Shown: piece after piece, positions 29,648 through 38,041 of the stretch | Position numbering within the stretch: the first letter of the stretch is position 1 | Layout: each line of letters starts with the position of its first letter | DNA from: Dyella flagellata | GTDB lineage: Bacteria; Pseudomonadota; Gammaproteobacteria; Xanthomonadales; Rhodanobacteraceae | Assembly: GCF_030160275.1 (NCBI RefSeq) | Contig: NZ_BSOA01000053.1 | Span: forward strand, 89,247 to 153,246 | Direction: 5' to 3' | Length of the DNA: 64,000 nt | Made by a program: the position numbers and the translations under genes | Notes under the pieces: generated by a model | Told to the model about the DNA's origin: nothing | What the model saw: the letters and a program-made list of their open reading frames with translations, nothing else | Databases searched by the model: none

Positions 29648-30868
29648 ATGGATTCACTGATCACCGCTGCGGCGCGCGCCCTCGCCACAGGTGACCCGCT
29701 GGGCGCGCTGAAGCGGGTTGCCCTGCGCGAGGATGCACCCAGTCTTGCGCTGCGCGGCATCGCCATGGCGCAGCTTGGCGATTTCGCCCGGGCCAAGCTG
29801 CTGTTGCGCAGGGCGGCGCGTGGCTTCGGCCCCAGGGAGGCGGTGGCCCGCGCCAGGTGCATTGTGGCCGAGGCCGAAATCGCGCTCGCTTCGCGCGACC
29901 TCAGCTGGCCGGTAAAGGCGCTCGAAGCCGCGCGCCTGACGCTGTTGTCACATGGTGATCGCGTCAATGCCGCGCATGCGCGGAATATCGAAATTCGGCG
30001 CTTGTTGCTGTTTGGCCGTCTGGACGATGCTGAAGCCTTGCTCGCCGAACTCGATCCTGCTCCTTTTCCGCCCGCTTCGCGCGCCGCACACGAGTTGGTC
30101 GTTGCAGGCATGGCAATCCGGCGGCTGCAGACCAAACGCGCGCGAGCAGCTCTAGCCTTGGCCGGGCATGCTGCCGGGGTGGCGCAGATCCCGGCGCTGA
30201 TGGCCGAGGTCGAAAGCGCTGCTCGGGTGCTGGATAGGCCAGCCGCGCGCCTGATCGAACGAGGTGAACAGCGCCTGCTGCGGCTGGAAGAAGTCGAAGC
30301 GCTGCTGGCGTCGCCCGGCTTCGTCGTGGATGCGTGCCGTCATCTGGTGCATGGCGCGCAGACCGTGGTCTCGCTTGCAACACGCCCGATCTTGTTCGCC
30401 CTGGTGCGTCGCCTGGGGGAGGCCTGGCCCGCCGACGTATCGAGAAGTGCGCTCATCGCCGATGCTTTTCGCGCCAAGCATGCCGATGAATCGCATCGCG
30501 CGCGCTTGCGCGTGGAGCTTGGGCGGCTGCGCGCCATGTTGCGGCCGCTGGCGGACGTGAGCGCTACCAAGCGGGGCTTTGCGCTGGTGCCGCGCCAGGC
30601 CTGCGACGTTGTCGTGTTGGCCCCTCCTGTGGAGGAACGGCACGCATCGGTGCTTGCTTTGCTGGCGGACGGGGAGTCATGGTCGAGCTCGGCTTTGTCC
30701 ATGGCATTGGGCGCCAGCCCCCGCACCGTGCAACGGGCGCTCGAATCGCTTGCCGAAGCCGGTAAGGTACAGTCCTTCGGCCGTGGGCCGGCGCGCCGTT
30801 GGATGACTCCACCGGTACCGGATTTTCCGTCGATTTTGTTACTCCCCGGTCCGTTGCCAGGTGACTAG
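29648..30868 (+). CDS. Winged-helix regulator with TPR-like N-terminus
   Basis: 406 aa. The first two thirds are Ala/Arg/Leu-rich helical repeats (e.g. AMAQLGDFARAKLLLRRAARGF, GRLDDAEALLAELDP) resembling a sensor or scaffolding solenoid. The C-terminal part has a response-regulator-like segment and a winged helix (VLALLADGESWSSSALSMALGASPRTVQRALESLAEAGKVQSFG). A TATAGT at 29593-29598 may be its -10. It is divergent from DUF899 and overlaps, by 8 bp, the possible upstream GTG of the Vgb-like gene. Probably it regulates both neighbours (inference). Confidence 0.75.
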   Translation: MDSLITAAARALATGDPLGALKRVALREDAPSLALRGIAMAQLGDFARAKLLLRRAARGFGPREAVARARCIVAEAEIALASRDLSWPVKALEAARLTLLSHGDRVNAAHARNIEIRRLLLFGRLDDAEALLAELDPAPFPPASRAAHELVVAGMAIRRLQTKRARAALALAGHAAGVAQIPALMAEVESAARVLDRPAARLIERGEQRLLRLEEVEALLASPGFVVDACRHLVHGAQTVVSLATRPILFALVRRLGEAWPADVSRSALIADAFRAKHADESHRARLRVELGRLRAMLRPLADVSATKRGFALVPRQACDVVVLAPPVEERHASVLALLADGESWSSSALSMALGASPRTVQRALESLAEAGKVQSFGRGPARRWMTPPVPDFPSILLLPGPLPGD

Positions 30869-30899
30869 GATTGATTCATTCATTGAGCAGGATGAAGCC

Positions 30900-31532
30900 A
30901 TGAAACGATCCGCAGCCAAGGTTCTGCGCGAATACGGCCCCTTTCCCGGCATCGACAAGGTGGGTGGCGTGACTTATGACGGCCAGCGCGTCTGGTTCGC
31001 TTCGGGCGACAAGCTCAATGCCCTCGATCCGGAGAGCGGCAAGTTGGTGCGGTCGGTCGATTTGGCGGCCCACGCCGGCACGGCTTTCGATGGCCAATAC
31101 CTGTTTCAGATCGCCGAGGACCGCATCCACAAGATCGATCCCGAGAGCGGTCGCGTGCTCGCCACCATCCCGGCCCCCGGTGGCGGCGGCGATTCGGGAC
31201 TGGCCTGGGCCGAAGGCTCGCTCTGGGTTGGGGAGTATCGGCAGCGCAAGATCCACCGCATCGACCCACAGACCGGGGCCATCCTCAGCACCATCGAGTT
31301 CAACCGCTTCGTTACCGGCGTCAGCTGGATCGACGGAGAGCTGTGGCATGCCACTTGGGAAGGCGACGAGAGCGACGTGCGCCACGTCGATCCGCACACC
31401 GGAGAGGTGCTGGAGCGCATCGAAATGCCCGAGGGTATGGGCGTGTCGGGGCTGGAGTCCGATGGCGGCGGGCGGTTTTTCTGCGGTGGCGGAAATAGCG
31501 GAAAAGTGCGGGTCATCCTGCGTCCCAAATAG
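30900..31532 (+). CDS. Virginiamycin B lyase-like beta-propeller protein
   Basis: 210 aa with recurring propeller blades (VTYDGQRVWFASGDKLNALDPESGKLV, TAFDGQYLFQIAEDRIHKIDPESGRVL, LAWAEGSLWVGEYRQRKIHRIDPQTGAIL). This is the Vgb/NHL-like repeat family. Blade repeats are clear, but true streptogramin lyase activity is not implied. The ATG at 30900 follows AGGATGAAGCC; a GTG at 30861 overlapping the regulator stop is an alternative. A REP dimer starts 4 bp after its stop. Confidence 0.8.
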   Translation: MKRSAAKVLREYGPFPGIDKVGGVTYDGQRVWFASGDKLNALDPESGKLVRSVDLAAHAGTAFDGQYLFQIAEDRIHKIDPESGRVLATIPAPGGGGDSGLAWAEGSLWVGEYRQRKIHRIDPQTGAILSTIEFNRFVTGVSWIDGELWHATWEGDESDVRHVDPHTGEVLERIEMPEGMGVSGLESDGGGRFFCGGGNSGKVRVILRPK

Positions 31533-31536
31533 CCGC

Positions 31537-31609
31537 GTAGGCTGGGATGACAATCCCAGCATTGCCATGCATGCCGCCGCACAATGCTGGGATTGTCATC
31601 CCAGCCTAC
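31537..31609. repeat. REP dimer 6
   Basis: Head-to-head REP dimer 4 bp after the Vgb-like stop. GTAG/CTAC ends intact, consensus GACA/TGTC loops, long spacer that itself contains ATGCATGC. Confidence 0.95.
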
Positions 31610-31810
31610 GGTTGGCAGCTATCGGACTGCCACGCGCTCACCAGATCGTGCCAGAATCGTGACCGCAAGCTGCCACATCGATTTGGCAGCCTAGGCATGG
31701 GGAATCTCGTGCCGACTGGTCTTATGCCTTCTGCATAAGGCTCCCCCGCGATGAAGAACGCCTGGCCGGCAAGCGGCCGGGTACCTAACGGATTGAACAC
31801 AGGGCGCATT

Positions 31811-34800
31811 ATGGATTTGCTGCGGTTTCTGCTTTGGCTTCCGGTACGGCTGCTGGGCGCTGTCTTGATGGCGCTGGGCTGGCTGCTTGGCCCGCTGGTC
31901 GGCCAGGTGAACTGGTCGGCACCGGCCTGGATGCATCTCGTGCGCAGGCGTCCGCTGCATTCGCTGGGCGTCGTTGCTGCCGTGGCGCTGGTTGCCAGCG
32001 GCGGATGGTACGGCTGGCACTGGTACAAGAATCGACCGCGTCCGCAGGAACCGGAGCGCATCAGCTGGACGGTCAATCCGCCCAACATCAGCGACTACAC
32101 CAAGCAACCGGTAACGATCTCTCCGCTGGAAGTCAGTTTCTCCGCCTCGGCCGCACCGATCGAGCTGGTCGGCAAGCCGGTCACCGCCGGCATCACCATG
32201 CAGCCGCAGGTGACTGGCCAATGGACCTGGGTCGACGACAAGACCCTGCGCTTCATGCCCGCTGCCGACTGGCCGGTGGGGCAGCACTACCAGATCCGCT
32301 TCGACATCCCCAAGATGTTCGCCCACCACGTGCTGATGGCGAACGATCATTTCCAATTCGATACCGCGCCGTTCAAGGCCACGCTCGCCAAGGGCGAGTT
32401 CTACCAGGACCCGCAGGACCCGACCGCCAAGAAAACCATCATGGCGGTCGATTTCAATTACCCGGTCGATCCGGCGCAGTTCGAAAAACGCATCGCGCTG
32501 AACCTGCAAAGCTGGGGCGAGCGCAAGACCACGCCGCTGAAGTTCAGCGTTACCTACGATCCATACAAGTTGCATGCATGGATTCATTCGCAACCACTCG
32601 CTTTGCCGCGCGATGACGGCGCGGTGGAGATGGCGCTCGACAGTGGCGTGCGCAGCTCGCGCGGTGGCTCAGGTACGGATGACAAACTGAAAACCACCGT
32701 ACGCGTTCCGGGCCTCTACAGCCTTTCCGTGGACGACATCAGTCCCACCCTGGTCGACAACGACAAGTACGAGCCCGAGCAGGTGATGGTGATCAACGTC
32801 AGCGGCGCCGTACGCGACAGCGACCTGGCCACGCGGGTGCACGCCTGGGTGCTGCCAGCCCGAAAGATCCACGCCCTGAAGTCGGACAACAACAGCGGCC
32901 AGGACAATCAGGATGAGGCCGATCAGGAACAAGGCAACTACTCGTGGAGTTCCTACGAAGTAGGCGAAGACGTCCTGCGTCAGTCCAAGCAACTGGCGCT
33001 GGAAGTGGTGCCGACGGAAAACGACTACCAGGCCCTGCAAAGTTTCAAGTTCCATGCCGATCCCGGCCAGCGCATTTACGTGCGCGTGGAGAAAGGGCTG
33101 AGGTCCTTCGGCGGTTATGTGCTGGGCAATCCCAGGACCGCCGTGGTCACCGTGCCGGACTATCCGAAACTGCTGCGTTTCATGGCCGACGGTTCGCTGC
33201 TTTCGCTCAGCGGCAGCAAGCGAGTCTCGGTGGTATCGCGCAACATGACCGGCATGCGCTTGCAGATCGGCCGGGTGCTGCCGGAGCAATTGCAGCACCT
33301 GGTCAGCCTCAACCAGGGCGATTACAAGCACCCGCAGCTGCCTTACGAATTCACCGAGGAGCACATCGTCGACCGCTTCGAGGTCAAGCGTGCTTTCCCG
33401 GCCAACGATCCCGCGCACGCCCACTATGAAGGCGTGGACCTGGGGCAATATCTGCAATCGGGCAAGCGCGGCGTGTTCTTGCTGCACTTGTACGACTTCG
33501 ACCCGGCCCAGGAGAAGAAACAGGCCGAACAGGCTGCCAAGGCCAGGGAGCTGGCGAAGCAAGGCTTTGCGCCGCCACCGCCCGGCGCACAGCCGGATCC
33601 CGACGTGGACAACACTTCTTCCAGCAATGAATCGGGCAACTCCGAAGAGGGCGAGGACTCAGCCAATACCGCGCTGGATAGCCGCCTGATCGTGGTCACC
33701 GACTTAGGGCTGCTGGTGAAGCGTTCGCTGGATGGCAGCCAGGACGTGTTCGTGCAGTCGATCCATACGGGCCAACCGGTGGCGGGCGCCACCGTGTCCG
33801 TGCTGGCAGTCAACGGCCAGACCTTGTTCACGCAGGACACGGCGGCCGACGGCGCCGTGCATTTCCCCACTTTCAAGGGGCTGGACCGCGAAAAGCGCCC
33901 CGCGCTGTATGTGGTGAAGAAGGCGGATGACTTGTCGTTCCTGCCGATCAGCGGCAGCGACCGGCAACTGGATTATTCGCGCTTCGACATTGGCGGTGAA
34001 GCCAGCGCCGTCAATCCCGGTACGTTGTCGGCTTATCTGTTCTCCGATCGCGGCATCTACCGTCCGGGCGATGATATCCACATCGGCCTGATCGTCAGGG
34101 CCGCTAGCTGGACGCGCAATGTCGCGGGCATTCCGCTGCAGGCCGAAGTGGTCGATCCGCGTGGCGTGACGGTGAAGCAGATTCCGCTGAAGATGGACGA
34201 TTCGGGCTTCGGCGAACTGACCTATACGCCGACGGAAACCGCACCGACCGGCACGTGGACGGTGAACCTGTACATCGTGCGCGATGGCAAGGCCGATACG
34301 CAGATCGGCAACACCACCGTGCAGGTCAAGGAGTTCCAACCCGACCGCATGAAGGTCAGCGCCAAGCTGTCCAGCCAGGTGGCCGAGGGCTGGGTCAAGC
34401 CCGATGGTCTCAAGGGCCTGGTCGATGCGCAGAACCTGTTTGGCACACCGGCAGCGGACCGCCAAGTGGAAGCCACGCTCACGCTGCGTCCGGCATGGCC
34501 CTCGTTCCACAGCTGGCCCGACTATCAGTTCTACGACGTTCGCCGCGCCAAGGACGGTTATGAGGAGAACTTGCAGGACGGCAAGACCGACGACAAGGGC
34601 CATGCCGAGTTCGACCTGGACCTGAAGAAGTACGCCGATGCCACTTATCAGCTGTACTTCCTGGCCAAGGCGCACGAACCCGAAGGCGGTCGCAGCGTGG
34701 CAGCCGCCACGCAATCGCTGGTTTCAAGCAACGATTGGCTGATCGGCTACCGCAGCGTGGACGATCTGAACTACATCACCCGCAATGCCGAGCGCAAAGT

Positions 34801-37800
34801 GCACCTGGTGGCGATCGATCCCCAGGCCAAGTCGATCAAGCTCGATGGCTTGAAGGCCCAGCTGATCGAACAGCGCTATGTGTCGGTGCTGACCAAGCAG
34901 GATTCGGGCGTCTACAAATACGAATCCAAGCTCAAGGAAATCCCGGTCAACGAGCAGGCGCTGAGCCTTCCCTCCGGCGGCCTGGACTACACGCTTGCCA
35001 CCGGCAAGCCGGGCAACTATGCGCTGGTGATCCTGCGCGCCAGCGATCGCGTGGAAGTGAACCGCGTGAGCTATTCCGTAGCCGGCGACGCCAATCTTTC
35101 GCGCTCGCTGGACCGCAACGCGGAACTGCAGCTCACGCTGGAGAAAGCCGACTACAACCCGGGCGATACCGTCAACATCTCCGTGCGCGCGCCCTATGTC
35201 GGCAGTGGCTTGATCACCATCGAGCGCGACAAGGTGTACGCGCACGCGTGGTTCCATGCCGATACCACCAGCTCGGTGCAGCACATCACCATTCCGAAGG
35301 ACTTCGAAGGCAACGGCTACATCAACGTGCAGTTCATTCGCGATCCGTCGTCGGATGAAATCTTCATGAGCCCGCTGAGCTACGGCGTGGTGCCGTTCTC
35401 GGTCAATCTGGATGCGCGCCGCGATGGGCTGAAGGTCGATTCGCCGGCGTTGGTGAAGCCGGGCGACACGGTGACCTTCAAGCTGCACGCCGATCACCCG
35501 ACCAAGGCCGTGGTGTTCGCGGTGGACGAGGGCATTTTGCAGGTGGCGCGCTACAAGCTGGGCGATCCGCTGAAGTACTTCTTCCGCAAGAAGATGCTTG
35601 AAGTGCAAACCTCGCAGATCCTCGACCTGATCCTGCCGGACTTCGAAAAGCTGATGGCCCTGGCGGCGGCGCCGGGCGGTGATGCGGACGCGGCGATCAG
35701 CCGCCAGCTCAATCCGTTCAAGCGCAAGCGCGACAAGCCGGTGGTGTACTGGTCGGGCATCGTCGACGTCGATGGCGACAAGGATTTCACCTACACCGTG
35801 CCGGACTACTTCAACGGCAAGCTGCGGGTGATGGCGGTAGCCGTGTCGCCGGATCGCATCGGTACTTATGAAGGCGCAACGACGGTGCGTGGCGACTTTG
35901 TGCTCTCGCCGAATGTGCCGACAACGCTGGCGCCGGGCGATGAAGTAGAAGTAAGCGTAGGTGTTGCCAACAACCTCACCGGCCTTGGTGGCAAGCAGGT
36001 GCCGGTGGCGGTAAGCCTGAAGACCGGTCCGCAATTGCAGGTGATGGGCGCGGCCACGCAGAACATCAGCCTGGCGGAAATGCGCGAAGGCGTGGTGAAG
36101 TTCCGCGTCAAGGCCACCGACAAGCTTGGCTCCGGCCACCTTGCTTTCACCGCCGGCTATGCCGGCAAATCCGCGCAGCAAGCCGTGGACGTGTCGGTAC
36201 GTCCGGCGGCGGCTTACCGCACGCAGGTCGATGTCGGCCAGGTGTTCACCCATAGCCAGGCGGAGCTGTCGCCGTTGCGGCAAATGTTCGACGCCTACGT
36301 GGCGCGCGACGCTGCGATCTCGCCGTTGCCGGTCGTGTTGGGGGAGGGCATCACCAGCTATCTGGTCAACTACCAGAACTACTGCAGCGAACAGGTGGTG
36401 AGCATGGCGATGCCGCGCCTGATCGTGAGCAAGTGGCCGCAGGTGCCGATCTTCGCGCATGCCTTGCAGCCGGCCTTCATGGCAGAAGGGGAGAAGCAGA
36501 TCAGCAATCAGGAAGCGCTGAACAAGCTGCTCGACGTGCTGCATACACGCCAGAACAGCGCGGGCGGCTTCGGCTTGTGGTCGGCCACGCCCGACGCGCA
36601 GCCCTTCGTCTCCGTCTACGTGATGAACTTCCTGCTTGAAGCGCGCGATCGCGGCACGCCCGTGCCGCAGGACATGATCGACGCAGGCAACAAGTACCTG
36701 CAGCAGCTGGCCGCCGATGACGGCATGGATTCCCTGTACACGCTACGCCAGCGCGCCTATGCGGCCTACCTGCTGACGCGCCAGGGCAATGTCACCACCA
36801 ATGCGCTGGCAGCGATCCAGAAGCGCCTGCAGCAGGCGTATCCGAACGATTGGAAGAACGACCTGTCCGCGGCATGGCTGGCCGCTTCCTACAAACTGCT
36901 CAAGCAAGATGACGAAGCCAGTCGCCTGATCGCCGGGCCGGAGCAGTTGCTGACGCGTTCGAAGCCGGACGAGAGCTACGCCTACTACTATTACTACGAT
37001 CCGCTGGTGCGCGATTCGAGCGTGTTGTACCTGCTGGCCAAGCACTTCCCCGAACGCGCCAAGGCCCTGCCGCCGCGCGTGTTCGAGAACATTGCCTGGC
37101 CGTTGACGCACAACTACTACAACACGCTTTCCTCGGCGATGACGATCCTGGCGTTGGACAGCTACGCCAGCCAGGCTTCCAGCGAGCTGGACAAGTTCAG
37201 CATCCAGGAAGTGCATGCCGATGGCAGCGTCAAGACCATCTCAAGCCTGCAGGGAGGCCTGCTGCAGGCCGGCACTTGGGATGCCGCTGCCAACAAGCTG
37301 CGTTTCCTCAATCAGAGCAGCTTGCCGGCGTGGCGCGTCGCCAGCCAAAGTGGCTATGACCGCGTGCAGCCGGACAAGGCGATCGCCAAAGGTATCGAAA
37401 TTGTGCGCGAATACACCGATACGCAAGGCAAGCACCTGGATTCGGTGACGCTGGGCGAAGAGATCGACGTGCACGTGAAGATCCGCGCTACCGGCAGCGA
37501 CGCAGTCGGCGACGTCGCCATCGTGGACCTGTTGCCCGGCGGCTTCGAACCGGTGATCGAACCACCGGCGGCGAATTCCGCGCAGAGCGGCGATGCCTCG
37601 GCCAACGATGGCAATGAAGGCAACCAGGGCCAGGATGGCAACCAAGACAGCAATACCAGCGCGCCAGCGGCTTGGCGTTCGCCGATCGGTTTGTCGGAGT
37701 CGACCTGGAGGCCGGAATACGCCGATATTCGCGAGGATCGCGTGGTGATCTATGGCGAAGCGACGCCGGACGTGCGCGAGTTCGTGTACCGCATCCGTGC

Positions 37801-37915
37801 GACGAACGCAGGTACCTTCGCCATACCGCCGGCCTATGCCGAGTCGATGTATGACCGTACCTTGCAGGCGCGTTCGGCCGGTGGCGAGTCGTTGAAGGTA
37901 GTGGACAAACCTTGA
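31811..37915 (+). CDS. yfhM: Bacterial alpha-2-macroglobulin (YfhM type)
   Basis: 2034 aa. MG-like and macroglobulin domains (SAYLFSDRGIYRPGDDIHIGLI is the MG2-type signature) with a thioester motif NYCSEQ (Cys about 1525) in the alpha-helical complement-like part. It traps attacking proteases in the periplasm. Instead of a lipobox, the N-terminus has two hydrophobic segments (LLRFLLWLPVRLLGAVLMAL and LGVVAAVALVASGGW), so it is inner-membrane anchored. Two Asn/Ser/Asp/Gly-rich linkers are seen, near residue 600 (DVDNTSSSNESGNSEEGEDS) and near 1940. It is paired with pbpC as in E. coli. An alternative ATG lies at 31751. Confidence 0.93.
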   Translation: MDLLRFLLWLPVRLLGAVLMALGWLLGPLVGQVNWSAPAWMHLVRRRPLHSLGVVAAVALVASGGWYGWHWYKNRPRPQEPERISWTVNPPNISDYTKQPVTISPLEVSFSASAAPIELVGKPVTAGITMQPQVTGQWTWVDDKTLRFMPAADWPVGQHYQIRFDIPKMFAHHVLMANDHFQFDTAPFKATLAKGEFYQDPQDPTAKKTIMAVDFNYPVDPAQFEKRIALNLQSWGERKTTPLKFSVTYDPYKLHAWIHSQPLALPRDDGAVEMALDSGVRSSRGGSGTDDKLKTTVRVPGLYSLSVDDISPTLVDNDKYEPEQVMVINVSGAVRDSDLATRVHAWVLPARKIHALKSDNNSGQDNQDEADQEQGNYSWSSYEVGEDVLRQSKQLALEVVPTENDYQALQSFKFHADPGQRIYVRVEKGLRSFGGYVLGNPRTAVVTVPDYPKLLRFMADGSLLSLSGSKRVSVVSRNMTGMRLQIGRVLPEQLQHLVSLNQGDYKHPQLPYEFTEEHIVDRFEVKRAFPANDPAHAHYEGVDLGQYLQSGKRGVFLLHLYDFDPAQEKKQAEQAAKARELAKQGFAPPPPGAQPDPDVDNTSSSNESGNSEEGEDSANTALDSRLIVVTDLGLLVKRSLDGSQDVFVQSIHTGQPVAGATVSVLAVNGQTLFTQDTAADGAVHFPTFKGLDREKRPALYVVKKADDLSFLPISGSDRQLDYSRFDIGGEASAVNPGTLSAYLFSDRGIYRPGDDIHIGLIVRAASWTRNVAGIPLQAEVVDPRGVTVKQIPLKMDDSGFGELTYTPTETAPTGTWTVNLYIVRDGKADTQIGNTTVQVKEFQPDRMKVSAKLSSQVAEGWVKPDGLKGLVDAQNLFGTPAADRQVEATLTLRPAWPSFHSWPDYQFYDVRRAKDGYEENLQDGKTDDKGHAEFDLDLKKYADATYQLYFLAKAHEPEGGRSVAAATQSLVSSNDWLIGYRSVDDLNYITRNAERKVHLVAIDPQAKSIKLDGLKAQLIEQRYVSVLTKQDSGVYKYESKLKEIPVNEQALSLPSGGLDYTLATGKPGNYALVILRASDRVEVNRVSYSVAGDANLSRSLDRNAELQLTLEKADYNPGDTVNISVRAPYVGSGLITIERDKVYAHAWFHADTTSSVQHITIPKDFEGNGYINVQFIRDPSSDEIFMSPLSYGVVPFSVNLDARRDGLKVDSPALVKPGDTVTFKLHADHPTKAVVFAVDEGILQVARYKLGDPLKYFFRKKMLEVQTSQILDLILPDFEKLMALAAAPGGDADAAISRQLNPFKRKRDKPVVYWSGIVDVDGDKDFTYTVPDYFNGKLRVMAVAVSPDRIGTYEGATTVRGDFVLSPNVPTTLAPGDEVEVSVGVANNLTGLGGKQVPVAVSLKTGPQLQVMGAATQNISLAEMREGVVKFRVKATDKLGSGHLAFTAGYAGKSAQQAVDVSVRPAAAYRTQVDVGQVFTHSQAELSPLRQMFDAYVARDAAISPLPVVLGEGITSYLVNYQNYCSEQVVSMAMPRLIVSKWPQVPIFAHALQPAFMAEGEKQISNQEALNKLLDVLHTRQNSAGGFGLWSATPDAQPFVSVYVMNFLLEARDRGTPVPQDMIDAGNKYLQQLAADDGMDSLYTLRQRAYAAYLLTRQGNVTTNALAAIQKRLQQAYPNDWKNDLSAAWLAASYKLLKQDDEASRLIAGPEQLLTRSKPDESYAYYYYYDPLVRDSSVLYLLAKHFPERAKALPPRVFENIAWPLTHNYYNTLSSAMTILALDSYASQASSELDKFSIQEVHADGSVKTISSLQGGLLQAGTWDAAANKLRFLNQSSLPAWRVASQSGYDRVQPDKAIAKGIEIVREYTDTQGKHLDSVTLGEEIDVHVKIRATGSDAVGDVAIVDLLPGGFEPVIEPPAANSAQSGDASANDGNEGNQGQDGNQDSNTSAPAAWRSPIGLSESTWRPEYADIREDRVVIYGEATPDVREFVYRIRATNAGTFAIPPAYAESMYDRTLQARSAGGESLKVVDKP

Positions 37916-37948
37916 ACGAGTCGGCAGCCCCTAACCTCGCGGTGAGTC

Positions 37949-38016
37949 GTAGGCTGGGATGAAAATCCCAGCATCCGCAAGCCGGGTAGAAAGCTGGGAT
38001 TGGCATCCCAGCCTAC
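37949..38016. repeat. REP dimer 7
   Basis: Head-to-head REP dimer between the macroglobulin gene and pbpC, 33 bp after the first stop and 26 bp before the chosen pbpC start. Loops differ: GAAA on the left, TTGGC type on the right. A hairpin here could uncouple the expression of the two genes. Confidence 0.95.
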
Positions 38017-38041
38017 GCTGGTGATGCTAAGCATGCAGATC

